A stretch of 34,700 nucleotides of DNA from Blastococcus sp. MG754426 (GTDB lineage Bacteria; Actinomycetota; Actinomycetes; Mycobacteriales; Geodermatophilaceae), in NCBI RefSeq assembly GCF_021699055.1, contig NZ_SSXC01000043.1, positions 1 to 34,700 of the forward strand. Reading direction: 5' to 3'. The notes beneath the pieces are model-generated. The model was not told the DNA's origin. It did not search any database and saw only the letters and a list, made by a program, of their open reading frames with translations. Position numbers and translations under genes: made by a program. Position 1 is the stretch's first letter; every line of letters begins with the position of its first letter. Shown here one piece after another: positions 7,796 through 15,847 of this stretch.

Positions 7796-8713
7796 TCAGC
7801 GGCGGCGCAGCGCCTGCGCCGCCGCCACCGCACCGCCGGCGAGCACCAGGCCGGCGACGACACCGACCAGCACGTTGCGCCGCAGCGATCCGTCCGCCCG
7901 CTCGTCCGGCAGCTCGGCCGCGCTGCTGACGTAGGCGAGCGCCTGCGGGTTCTCCATCACCCGCAGGTCGACGTCGAGGCTCGCGATCTGGGTGTTGAGC
8001 CGGCGCAGCTCCGTCTCCACGGGGTCGAGCTCCGAGCTCAACGTCCGCTGGATCGCCAGCCGCTGGTTGAGCAGCCGGGAGAGCTCGACGGGGTCGGTCT
8101 CCACGGCCACGGCCTCGTCCAGCGCGGCCACCGGCTGGAGGATCTCCTGCTGCCTCGCCTGCAGTGCGTCGCGGTCGCCGATCAGCAGGTCGCGCAGGGC
8201 CGCGGTCTCGGCGACGTCGCTCGCGTGACGCACCGCCACGTAGGTCTCCGCCCAGGTCTGCGCGGCGTCCTGAGCGGCTTCGGCAGAGCCGGCCTCGGCG
8301 ACGAAGACCAGCGCACTGGAGTCGGCGGTGCCGCGCACCTCGACCTCGGCCTCGTCGCCCGCGGCCTCGGCCGCGAGCCGCTGGAACTCGTCGCTCCCGA
8401 CGTAGACCAGCTCGGCGGCCGGTGAGCGGATCAGCGCACCGGCCGACGTGCCGCCGGTGCGCGGGAAGAGCTGGCGGCTGTCCTCGGTGCGGATCAGGAC
8501 CTCCGCGTCGGCCCGGTACACCGGGCCGAGCACGAACAGGGAGCCGACCGCCACCGCCAGCACGAGGAGGAAGGTGGTGAGCGCGAGCCACCAGTAGCGC
8601 CGCAGCGCGGCGAGGTACTCGGCCAGCCCGGAGCGCTCGGCCTCCGGCCGGTGGGTGCCGCCGGCGCGGTCCACGTTCGGGTGCGACGTTCCGTCAGGGG
8701 CGGTCTCCAGCAC
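7796..8713 (-). CDS. Wzz-like polysaccharide chain-length determinant
   Basis: The protein has 305 residues. A Wzz N-terminal domain opens with a cytoplasmic segment and a first helix (WWLALTTFLLVLAVAVGSLFVL, about residues 40-62), followed by VYRADAEVLIR. A long extracytoplasmic helical region follows, with coiled-coil character around residues 150-260. A second helix lies near the C-terminus (NVLVGVVAGLVLAGGAVAAA). It lacks a tyrosine-kinase domain, so it is the membrane half only. It probably sets the chain length of the polymer made by the neighbouring Wzy. The GTG start is preceded by TACCTT and 7 nt, suggesting its own leaderless transcript within the 48 bp after the upstream sulfotransferase gene. 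Confidence 0.82.
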   Translation of the reverse strand: MLETAPDGTSHPNVDRAGGTHRPEAERSGLAEYLAALRRYWWLALTTFLLVLAVAVGSLFVLGPVYRADAEVLIRTEDSRQLFPRTGGTSAGALIRSPAAELVYVGSDEFQRLAAEAAGDEAEVEVRGTADSSALVFVAEAGSAEAAQDAAQTWAETYVAVRHASDVAETAALRDLLIGDRDALQARQQEILQPVAALDEAVAVETDPVELSRLLNQRLAIQRTLSSELDPVETELRRLNTQIASLDVDLRVMENPQALAYVSSAAELPDERADGSLRRNVLVGVVAGLVLAGGAVAAAQALRRR

Positions 8714-8726
8714 GGCGGTGAAGGTA
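8714..8726 (-). promoter_or_regulatory. Predicted leaderless promoter of the Wzz-like gene
   Basis: On the minus strand a TACCTT box (8726-8721) is followed by exactly 7 nt and the GTG start at 8713. No Shine-Dalgarno sequence is present and no good -35 is seen. Confidence 0.45.
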
Positions 8727-8761
8727 CCGGCAACTCACGGGATCCTGTGGTCTCGGTCGCA

Positions 8762-9640
8762 TCACGATCGCCAGGCGCCGAGGGACCGGCCGAGCGCCGC
8801 GGCGAGGTCCTCGTTCGGTCCCGCGAAGCGTTCGTGCAGCGCGGCAGCGGTCGCGGGCGCCATGGGCGGGAAGGCCGCCGGCCCCTCGTTCAGCCGGTTG
8901 ACCAGGTGGCGGACGCGGTACAGCGTCCGGCTCGGCACCCGGGCGAGGAGCCGGCGTGCAGGGCTCCCGGGCCGTTGCGCGGCCAGGAAGGCCCGGGCGA
9001 ACGACGCCGACCGGGGGGACCGCCCCTCGTTGTGCCCTGCCGTCGCGTCCGGGACGTGCGGCGGGAGGCCGGCCAGGTCGAACAGCTCCGCGCAGATGCC
9101 CACGGCGTCCGCGCGCAGGTCGTCGGAGAGGTAGATGCGCAGCCGCTCCGGCGGCACCGTCTCCAGGAGCGCCCGCACGTGCGGCGCGTAGATGCCGTTC
9201 CCGACGTACTGCATGTCCCGGGCCCGCGGCGGTGCGCTCACCGCCCGGCCCGGCTCCCGCGCCAGGCCCTCCTCGAAGGTGGCCGCGTCCTCCCAGCCGC
9301 GCAGCCGGGCGTAGTGGAAGTGCGAGTACGCGCGCGGCACGGGCGCGCGGAGGACGGCGACCACGACTGCGGGCGTGGTGTCGGCGATGCGGCGCACCGC
9401 GGCCGGGTCGTACATGGCCATCGTGTGCTTGGCGAGCAGCGGCGCGTCCCCCACCGACGGCGGGAAGTACTTCTCGACCGCGTGCGCCCACCCCCGGGCG
9501 ACCTCCTCGCCCCGGCCGAAGAACGGCATCTCCCGGTGCACGTGGCTGCGCACGTCGGGGTGCTGGGCCAGGTAGTGGAACAGCGCCGTGGAGCCGCTCT
9601 TCGGCGCACCGACGATCATCAGCCTCGGGCCCGGACGCAC
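8762..9640 (-). CDS. PAPS-dependent sulfotransferase 1
   Basis: This 292-residue cytoplasmic sulfotransferase has the 5'-phosphosulfate loop APKSGST (residues 12-18) and the 3'-phosphate motif LRAPVPRAYSHF (97-108, with Arg98 and Ser106). Early His and Phe residues fit sulfotransferases that act on sugars or glycolipids. It should move sulfate from PAPS to a hydroxyl of a carbohydrate intermediate. The GTG start lies 7 nt after a TAGCAT box and has no ribosome site, so translation is probably leaderless. It heads a minus-strand pair with the Wzz-like gene and is divergent from the wzy-wzx operon, which places it in polysaccharide modification. Acceptor unknown. Confidence 0.85.
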   Translation of the reverse strand: MRPGPRLMIVGAPKSGSTALFHYLAQHPDVRSHVHREMPFFGRGEEVARGWAHAVEKYFPPSVGDAPLLAKHTMAMYDPAAVRRIADTTPAVVVAVLRAPVPRAYSHFHYARLRGWEDAATFEEGLAREPGRAVSAPPRARDMQYVGNGIYAPHVRALLETVPPERLRIYLSDDLRADAVGICAELFDLAGLPPHVPDATAGHNEGRSPRSASFARAFLAAQRPGSPARRLLARVPSRTLYRVRHLVNRLNEGPAAFPPMAPATAAALHERFAGPNEDLAAALGRSLGAWRS

Positions 9641-9653
9641 CCGCGGGATGCTA
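9641..9653 (-). promoter_or_regulatory. Predicted leaderless promoter of sulfotransferase 1
   Basis: On the minus strand TAGCAT (9653-9648) precedes the GTG start at 9640 by exactly 7 nt. The same hexamer and spacing recur before the sulfotransferase gene that starts at 16767. Confidence 0.55.
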
Positions 9654-9710
9654 GGGGAACCGGCCGGTGCGGCGGAACGTCCAGGGCTCCCGCAACCCGC
9701 TCCGCTGCGT

Positions 9711-9716
9711 TAGCCT
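9711..9716 (+). promoter_or_regulatory. Candidate -10 box for the wzy-wzx operon
   Basis: TAGCCT fits the TAGCNT pattern of other promoters in the window. It would give a leader of about 35 nt before a short coupled reading frame. No clear -35 is visible. Confidence 0.35.
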
Positions 9717-9757
9717 CGCCGACCAGCCGTCGCGGGACGGCGCAGGTCGGAGGTGCG

Positions 9758-9793
9758 GTGCGTCTCTCCCACGACGTGGTGGCGCGGTCGTGA
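9758..9793 (+). CDS. 11-codon leader reading frame coupled to the polymerase gene
   Basis: A GTG at 9758, preceded 4 nt away by GGAGG (9749-9753), opens a short frame encoding MRLSHDVVARS. Its TGA stop (9791-9793) overlaps the GTG start of the polymerase gene (9790-9792). The polymerase start itself has only a weak ribosome site. The short frame may therefore deliver ribosomes by coupling, or tune expression. It could also be chance in such GC-rich DNA. No homologue is known to me. Confidence 0.4.
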   Translation: MRLSHDVVARS

Positions 9794-11187
9794 TCGCGCC
9801 GCTGCTCGCCGTGGCCGCGTCCGCGGTCGTGTGGGCGCTGGTCTACCGCGCCCTCGTGCGCCACCCGCTCGACGCGATGGCGCTGGTCCTCTACTACCTG
9901 GCGCTGCAGCTGCTGTGGCGCCCGCTGCTGCTGGCCGCGGAGCTGGACACCCCCTTCCCCACCCTGCTGTTCCAGGACCGGGACACCGAGCTCCTCCTGC
10001 TGCGCGGCCAGGCGGTGGTCGTGCTGTTCCTGGTCGCCCTGTGGGCCGGCGCCCGGCTGACCACCCCGCTGGTCCGGCCGGTGTCGGTGCTCTTCCCGCA
10101 GCTGCGCGGTCCCCTGCCGCCGCGGGTGCTGGTCGTCCTCGCCGTCGTCCTGACCGCTGCCGCCGCGGCCGCCACCGTCGCGCTGTGGCTCCGGTACGGC
10201 GGCCCGTCCGGGCTGCTGCAGGCCTCGAAGGTGGACCGGTCCCTGGCCGACAGCCGCGCGCTGCGGACCCTTCCTCTGCTGGCCGCGCTGCTGGGCGTGG
10301 CGGCCTGGTTCTCGGTCCGCGGGGCCGGCCTGCAGCGCCTGCTGCTCCTCGCGCTCATCGCCCTCAACGGCTACCTGAGCTGGACGTGGGGCGCCCGCGA
10401 CGTGCCGGTGCTCTCGGCCGTCGCGCTGCTCGCCGGCGCGCTGATCTTCGGCCGGACCGGACGCCGCGCCGCCCGCCGCCCCGACGGGCAGTGGTTGCGC
10501 GACCCGCGCTGGCGCCTGCGCTTCCTGCTGGTGCCGGTGCTGGCCCTGGCGCTGGCCTTCACGCTCCGCGCCGCCCGCGACACGGTGCTCTGGGGCGACC
10601 TGGCCCCCACGATCGAGGGGCAGGGCACCGTCCGCCAGGTCGCGGTCGCCACGAACAACACGTTCTACGACGCCCTGCTCCTCTACCTCGACGACTGGCC
10701 GGACCGGTTCGACTTCACCGGCGGCGCCGACTTCGTCGAGGGCTCGGTCGCCGCGGTGCCCTCGGTGCTGGCCGGCCCGCAGGAACCCTTCGTCTCCCCC
10801 GCCGTGCAGCTGGCGCAGACCTACATCGACCGCAACAACGGCTTCCCGGCGACCCCGGTCGGCGACTGGTACGTGAACCTGGGCTACCCGGGCATCGTGC
10901 TCGGCGGTCTGCTCAGCGGCCTGGTCGCCCGGGCGGGTCAGTTCGCGTTCCGCCGGTTCCTGCGCGATCCGCTGGTCTGGGGCTTCAGCCTCGTGTTCAT
11001 GGTCCGGATCTTCCCCGGCGGCGTCTGGGCGACCTCGGCACCGAAGTGGGTGGCCATCGGCCTGCCGATCCTCGCGTTCACCGTGCTGGTCAACCTCTTC
11101 CTCCGGCGGTCCCGCGCCGACGACGAGGGAACGGCCCCGTCGGCAAGGGAGGGCGTCGCCGACGGGCGGGCGGTGGCCTCCCGGTGA
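9790..11187 (+). CDS. Wzy-like oligosaccharide repeat-unit polymerase
   Basis: This 465-residue integral membrane protein has about ten to twelve hydrophobic helices. A large extracytoplasmic segment in the C-terminal half (about residues 280-370, with FVSPAVQLAQTYIDRNNGFP and TPVGDWYVNLGYPGIVLGG) resembles O-antigen or exopolysaccharide repeat polymerases. The family is poorly conserved, so the call rests on topology, the GDWYVNLGYPG region and the flippase gene directly after it. GTG 9790 is the only sensible start in frame; the upstream extension contains no helix and looks non-coding. It would join lipid-linked repeat units on the outer face of the membrane. Its stop overlaps the next start (GTGA). 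Confidence 0.75.
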   Translation: MIAPLLAVAASAVVWALVYRALVRHPLDAMALVLYYLALQLLWRPLLLAAELDTPFPTLLFQDRDTELLLLRGQAVVVLFLVALWAGARLTTPLVRPVSVLFPQLRGPLPPRVLVVLAVVLTAAAAAATVALWLRYGGPSGLLQASKVDRSLADSRALRTLPLLAALLGVAAWFSVRGAGLQRLLLLALIALNGYLSWTWGARDVPVLSAVALLAGALIFGRTGRRAARRPDGQWLRDPRWRLRFLLVPVLALALAFTLRAARDTVLWGDLAPTIEGQGTVRQVAVATNNTFYDALLLYLDDWPDRFDFTGGADFVEGSVAAVPSVLAGPQEPFVSPAVQLAQTYIDRNNGFPATPVGDWYVNLGYPGIVLGGLLSGLVARAGQFAFRRFLRDPLVWGFSLVFMVRIFPGGVWATSAPKWVAIGLPILAFTVLVNLFLRRSRADDEGTAPSAREGVADGRAVASR

Positions 11188-12572
11188 CCACCCCGCTCAC
11201 CGGCGACCGGGGACGTGCGGGCGCACGCGGGTCCCTCCGCCGCGACACGGTCCTGGTCGTCGTCGGCCAGGTCGCCGCCGTCGTCAGCGGCCTGCTCGTC
11301 GCCCTGGTCGGGGCGCGTGTCCTGCCCACCGCCGAGTTCGGCGCCCTGTCGTGGGCCCTGAGCTGGCTGACGTTCCTCGCGGTCCTGGCCCAGTTCGGCC
11401 TCCCCCAGGTGGCCACCATCGCCGTGGCCCGGCAGGCCCGGCGCACCCACGCATCCCTGCTGCGGCGGCTCGTGCTCGCGCAGGCCGTCGGCGTCCTGGC
11501 CACGGCCGCGCTCTGGCAGTGGGCGGTGGGCCCGGCGGCGGTCGCGGCCGGCACCCCGGCGACGGCGTACCGGCCGCTGGTGCTCCTCGTGGCGCTGTGG
11601 CTGCCGGCCGCGGCCCTCTGCCCGGTGCTGGTCAACGTGCTCCGGGCGCGGAACCGCTTCGGCCTGGCCCTGGTGTTCGGCGAGCACGTCCGCCGGGTGG
11701 TGCTCGTGGTGGTCCTCCTGGCCGGCGCCGCCGGTGCCGCCGCGACCCTGTCGGCGCGGGCCGCGGTGGCGTGGACGGTGGCGGTCGAGACCGCGGTCGT
11801 CCTGCTCGCGCTGCTCCTCCTGGCCCGCGAGGTCGCGCCGGCCGGTCGGCACGCGGCCGGGCGCGCAGCGGACGACGGACCGGACGAAGGCACATCGGGG
11901 GACGGGCGGGACGGCGGCGGGTCACCCTGGCGGCTGCTGGGCACCGGTCGCGCCTTCGCCGTCGCCTCTCTCGCCTCGGTGACCCTGCCGCAGGCCGGGG
12001 TCTGGCTGCTCGCGGTGGTCGCCCCGGTCGAGGAGGTCGCGGTCTTCGCCGTGGCGGTGCGGATCGCCGTCCTGGTCGCCGTCCCGACGGCCGTCGGCGT
12101 GCGCACCCTCGCGCCGCGGGTGGCGGCGGCGTCGGCGGCCGACCGGCTGGGGGCGCTGGCGGAGCCGGTCCGCCGGTTCGCGGTGTGGTCGACGGCGGCG
12201 ACCGCCACGGCGGTGGTCCTGCTGGGCGCGACCGGCCCGGTGGTGCTCCCGGCCCTGTTCGGGCCGGAGTACGCGGCGGCCGTGGTCCCGGCCCTGGTGA
12301 TGAGCGCCGGCGTGCTGGTCAACGCCTGGACCGGCCCGTGCTCGGTCGTGCTCTCCCACGCCGGGCACCAGCGGGCCGTCGCGCTCAGCGCCCTGGCGGC
12401 GGCGCTGGCGTTCGCCGGGCTCGCCACCTGGTGGGGCGGGGCCTGGGGCGCCACCGGGGTCGCGGCGGCTGCGGCGGTGGCGATGAGCGCCCGCAACCTG
12501 CACCTCGCCCGCGCGGCGCACCGGGTCCTGGGGGTCCGCACGACCGCCCGCCCGCGCGGGGGCGGGTCGTGA
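11184..12572 (+). CDS. Wzx-like polysaccharide flippase (MOP superfamily)
   Basis: This 462-residue protein has about twelve to fourteen membrane helices. The N-terminal pattern LVVVGQVAAVVSGLLVALVG followed by ARVLPTAEFGALSWALSW is typical of polysaccharide flippases. It should move undecaprenyl-linked repeat units to the outer face for the polymerase encoded just upstream. A charged Asp/Gly-rich loop near residues 225-245 (DDGPDEGTSGDGRDGGG) separates the two helix bundles. Start and stop overlap with neighbouring genes by GTGA, so it belongs to a tightly coupled operon of polymerase, flippase, sulfotransferase and glycosyltransferase. Confidence 0.85.
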   Translation: MTTPLTGDRGRAGARGSLRRDTVLVVVGQVAAVVSGLLVALVGARVLPTAEFGALSWALSWLTFLAVLAQFGLPQVATIAVARQARRTHASLLRRLVLAQAVGVLATAALWQWAVGPAAVAAGTPATAYRPLVLLVALWLPAAALCPVLVNVLRARNRFGLALVFGEHVRRVVLVVVLLAGAAGAAATLSARAAVAWTVAVETAVVLLALLLLAREVAPAGRHAAGRAADDGPDEGTSGDGRDGGGSPWRLLGTGRAFAVASLASVTLPQAGVWLLAVVAPVEEVAVFAVAVRIAVLVAVPTAVGVRTLAPRVAAASAADRLGALAEPVRRFAVWSTAATATAVVLLGATGPVVLPALFGPEYAAAVVPALVMSAGVLVNAWTGPCSVVLSHAGHQRAVALSALAAALAFAGLATWWGGAWGATGVAAAAAVAMSARNLHLARAAHRVLGVRTTARPRGGGS

Positions 12573-13495
12573 CCGGCCCGCAGTTCCTCGTGATCGGCGC
12601 CGCGCGCTCGGGGACGACGGCGCTGTACCAGTACCTGGCCGAGCACCCCGGCCTGTTCCTCACCGAGCCGAAGGAACCGCACCACTTCGCGCTCGCCGGG
12701 ACGACGCCGGCGTTCACCGGCCCGGGCGACCGGCAGACGATCAACCGGCTCGCCGTCCCCGACCGGGGGGCCTACCTGCGGCTGTACCGGGACGCCCGCC
12801 CCGACCAGCTCCGCGGGGAGGCGTCGGTGTCGACGATGTACTACCCCGGAGCAGCGGCGCGCGTCCGGGAGATGGCTCCCGACGCCCGGCTCGTCGCCCT
12901 GCTGCGCGACCCGGTCGACCGGGCGTTGTCCGCCTACGGGTTCATGCGCACCCGGGGCTGGGAGCCGTGCGCCAGCTTCGAGGATGCGCTGGCCGACGAG
13001 CCGCGCCGGATCGCCGAGGGGTGGCACCACATCTGGCACTACGCCGCGATGAGCCGCTACGGCGAGCAGCTGCGCCGGGTGCTGGAGGTCTTCCCGCGCG
13101 AGCAGCTGCTGGTCCTGCGCCACGAGGACATGACGGCCGACCCCGATGCCGTGCTCGCCCGGGTCTACGCCCACCTCGGGGTGCCGCCGGTCCCCCGCAC
13201 CACCACCCCGGACCCGCACCGCTCCGGCGAGCCGCGCAGCCGGTTCATCGGCCGGGTGGTCAGCACCCACCACCCGCTGAAGAAGGTCGTCTCCCCGCTC
13301 CTGCCGACGTCGCTGCGCCGCGGGCTGCGCCGGCGGATCGTCGCCCGCAACATCGTGCGGATCGGCTACCGGCCGGAGACCCGGCGCGCGCTGGTGGCCG
13401 ACCTCGCCCCCGACCTCGACCTGCTCGAGCAGGTCACCGGCCTGGACGTGGCCGCATGGCGGTCGCCCGAGCGGCCGGCGGGCGGCGCCGGGTGA
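12569..13495 (+). CDS. PAPS-dependent sulfotransferase 2
   Basis: The protein has 308 residues. The PAPS loop ARSGTT lies at residues 12-17, and TEPKEPHHF follows at 32-40. The 3'-phosphate motif LRDPVDRALSAY spans 112-123 (Arg113, Ser121). FPREQLLVLRHEDM matches the usual late LRYEDL-type region, so the enzyme appears complete. It shares the EPKEPHxF region and overall build with the sulfotransferase at 15844-16767, suggesting related acceptors. It lies between flippase and glycosyltransferase genes with GTGA overlaps on both sides, so it is made together with the polymer machinery. It probably sulfates the repeat unit; acceptor unknown. Confidence 0.87.
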   Translation: MTGPQFLVIGAARSGTTALYQYLAEHPGLFLTEPKEPHHFALAGTTPAFTGPGDRQTINRLAVPDRGAYLRLYRDARPDQLRGEASVSTMYYPGAAARVREMAPDARLVALLRDPVDRALSAYGFMRTRGWEPCASFEDALADEPRRIAEGWHHIWHYAAMSRYGEQLRRVLEVFPREQLLVLRHEDMTADPDAVLARVYAHLGVPPVPRTTTPDPHRSGEPRSRFIGRVVSTHHPLKKVVSPLLPTSLRRGLRRRIVARNIVRIGYRPETRRALVADLAPDLDLLEQVTGLDVAAWRSPERPAGGAG

Positions 13496-14667
13496 CCGGC
13501 GGGGCCGGGCGCCTGTTCATGACCCTGCGGCTGCCCGACCGCACGGGTGCGGCCAAGATGGCGCTGGAGTTCGCCCGGGCGCTGCGCGCCGACGGCTTCG
13601 ACCTCACCCTCGTGCACGGCGCCGTCCCACGGCCGAGCATCCTCCCCGACGTCGAGGCCCTCGGCGTCACGACCGTGCTGGAGCCGCGGCTGGAGCGCCC
13701 CTGGGACCCCCGCCTCGTGCCCGCGCTCGCCGATCGGGTGCGCCGCGACAGCGGGCGCTGCGTGATCGGCGTGAACCAGCGGGACCGCGCGCCGGCCCTG
13801 CTCGCGGCCGCCCGCGCCGCGGTGCCGGGGGTGCTGATGGTCCAGAACCAGCACCACTTCTGGGGGCCGCGGCCGCTGGCGGCCCTGAAGCGGCGCGGCT
13901 ACCGGGCCGTCGTCGCCCGGTCGACCACGCTCGCGGTCTGCACCTCCGCCGTCGTGCAGGAGGAGATGACCGGCTTCGGGGTACCGCCCGGGCGCACCGT
14001 CGTCCTCCCCAACGGCATCGCCGTCCCGCCGCCGGTCCGGCTCGCCCCGGCCGAGCGCGCGCGGCTGCGGGCGGAGATGGGCGCCGGCGCCGACGACCTG
14101 CTGCTGGTCAACGTGGGCCGGCTGGACCCGCAGAAGGGCCAGGACGTCCTGCTGGCGGCCCTCGACGGCCTGCCCGCACCGGTGCACGTCGCGCTGGTGG
14201 GTTCGGCCGGGGACTCCGTCGCCGCCCGCCGGACCCGGGGCTACGCGTCCGCCCTGCACCGGCAGGTCCGCGACCTCGGCCTGGAGCGCGCCGTCACCTT
14301 CCTCGGCTGGCGGGACGACGTCGCCCGGTTGCTGGCCGCGGCCGACGGGTACGTGCACACCGCCCGGTGGGAGGGCCCCGCCCTGCCCCTCGCGGTCATG
14401 GAGGCGATGGCGGCCGGCTGCCCGACGGTGTTCACCGACTGCTCCGGCCGGCCGCCGGTGTTCGAGCCGGGCCGGGACGGGCTGCTGGCCGTCAGCGAGG
14501 ACCCGGCATCGGTCCGGGAGCGGATCGCGGAACTGGCGGCCCTCCCGCCGGCCGAGCGCGCGGCCATGGGCGCCGCGGGCGCGGCGCTGATCCGCGCGCA
14601 CTACCGGGTCGAGGACCTCGGCCGCACGTTCAGCCGGCTCGTCCGCGGAGTCCTCGACGGCGGCTGA
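13492..14667 (+). CDS. GT4-type glycosyltransferase (last gene of wzy operon)
   Basis: This 391-residue cytoplasmic GT-B enzyme starts at GTG 13492, overlapping the previous stop. The N-terminal Rossmann half carries LPDRTGAAKMALEFARAL. The C-terminal half has the classic GT4 features NVGRLDPQKGQDVLLAAL, FLGWRDDVARLLAAADGYVH and WEGPALPLAVMEAMAAG with the donor-binding E-x7-E. It should add a sugar from a nucleotide donor to the lipid-linked intermediate. Its last 38 bp overlap the tail of the convergent glycosyltransferase gene. Donor and acceptor cannot be told from sequence. Confidence 0.88.
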   Translation: MTGGAGRLFMTLRLPDRTGAAKMALEFARALRADGFDLTLVHGAVPRPSILPDVEALGVTTVLEPRLERPWDPRLVPALADRVRRDSGRCVIGVNQRDRAPALLAAARAAVPGVLMVQNQHHFWGPRPLAALKRRGYRAVVARSTTLAVCTSAVVQEEMTGFGVPPGRTVVLPNGIAVPPPVRLAPAERARLRAEMGAGADDLLLVNVGRLDPQKGQDVLLAALDGLPAPVHVALVGSAGDSVAARRTRGYASALHRQVRDLGLERAVTFLGWRDDVARLLAAADGYVHTARWEGPALPLAVMEAMAAGCPTVFTDCSGRPPVFEPGRDGLLAVSEDPASVRERIAELAALPPAERAAMGAAGAALIRAHYRVEDLGRTFSRLVRGVLDGG

Positions 14668-15847
14668 CCCGGTCGCGTCTCCGCGCCAGCAGCTCGTCGT
14701 AGAGCTCGACGTGCGCCTGCACCATCCGCTCCGGGGCGAAGTGCTCGACGAACCGCCGCCGTCCCGCCGCCCCGAGCCGGGCGGCGAGGTCCGGGTCGGT
14801 CAGCACGCGCACCAGGTCGCGGGCGAGCCCGTCCACGTCGCCCGCGGGCGACAGCAGCCCCGTCTCCCCGTGGACGACGACCTCGGGGATCCCCTCGACG
14901 CCGAAGCCGACCACCGGCCGGGCCGCCGCCATCGCCTCCAGGTTCACGATGCCGAACGCCTCCCAGCGCGACGGCAGCGCCAGCACGTCCACCGCCCGCA
15001 TGACGTCGGCGAGATCGTGCCGCCAGCCGGTGAAGCGGACGTGATCGGCGACCCCCAGCTCGCCGGCCAGCGCCTCGCACTCCCCCCGGCGCGTGCCGTC
15101 ACCGACCACGACGACGTGCGCCCGCGGGACCTTCGCCAGCACCGCGGGGACGGCGCGGATCAGCAGGTCGACACCCTTCTGGTCCTCGATCCGGCCGACC
15201 AGCGCGACCAGCGGCGCGTCGGGCGGCACCCCGAGCTCCCCCCGCAGACGAGCCCGGCCGGACGCGGTCCCGTCGCCCACGGCCATCCGGGCGGCGTACG
15301 GGATGACCGTGCAGTCCGCGCGCCGGAAGAGGCGGTTGCGCACGCCGACGTCGCGGATGAACGCCGAACCCGCGACGTAGTGCGTGGTGACCAGCCCGAG
15401 CACCCGCTCGACGAGCCGGTACAGCGAGCGCTTCGGCTGCCGCACCCCGGCGTGACCGGCATACGCGTGCAGCATGTGCAGCCGGACCGGCGTGCCGGCC
15501 GACCAGGCGGCCACCCGGCCCATCGCCCCCGCGACCGAGGTGTGCGTGTGGACGACGTCGTACCGGTGCCGGCGGAGGTGCGCCCGGATGCGCAGGAACT
15601 GGCGGAGGAGCTCCACCGGGCCGTCCGGCGTCGCCTGCTTGAAGTGGCCGCTGCCGTGCGACGGGGCGTAGTCCAGCACCGGCAGGCCGCTGCGGCCGAT
15701 CTCCTCGTCCAGCGGGCCACCGCCGGAGAGCGCGATCGCCACGTCGAACCGGTCCCGGGGCAGCAGGGTCGCCAGCTGCAGGAGGTGCTCGGCCGAGCCG
15801 CCGACGGTGATGCCGGTCAGCTGCAGCACCTTGACCCGGTCGCTCAC
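14630..15847 (-). CDS. GT4-type glycosyltransferase (minus-strand operon)
   Basis: The protein has 405 residues from GTG 15847, whose GTGA overlaps the stop of the upstream sulfotransferase. The N-terminal half shows VLQLTGITVGGSAEHLLQLA and DVVHTHTSVAGAMGR. The donor-binding half has ALVGRIEDQKGVDLLIRAV, VRFTGWRHDLADVMRAVDVL and LPSRWEAFGIVNLEAMAAAR with the E-x7-E motif. The layout is that of complete GT4 enzymes of polysaccharide loci. The Arg-rich C-terminal tail overlaps the convergent glycosyltransferase gene by 38 bp, so the two 3' ends are antisense to each other. Confidence 0.88.
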   Translation of the reverse strand: MSDRVKVLQLTGITVGGSAEHLLQLATLLPRDRFDVAIALSGGGPLDEEIGRSGLPVLDYAPSHGSGHFKQATPDGPVELLRQFLRIRAHLRRHRYDVVHTHTSVAGAMGRVAAWSAGTPVRLHMLHAYAGHAGVRQPKRSLYRLVERVLGLVTTHYVAGSAFIRDVGVRNRLFRRADCTVIPYAARMAVGDGTASGRARLRGELGVPPDAPLVALVGRIEDQKGVDLLIRAVPAVLAKVPRAHVVVVGDGTRRGECEALAGELGVADHVRFTGWRHDLADVMRAVDVLALPSRWEAFGIVNLEAMAAARPVVGFGVEGIPEVVVHGETGLLSPAGDVDGLARDLVRVLTDPDLAARLGAAGRRRFVEHFAPERMVQAHVELYDELLARRRDRVSRRRGLRGRAG

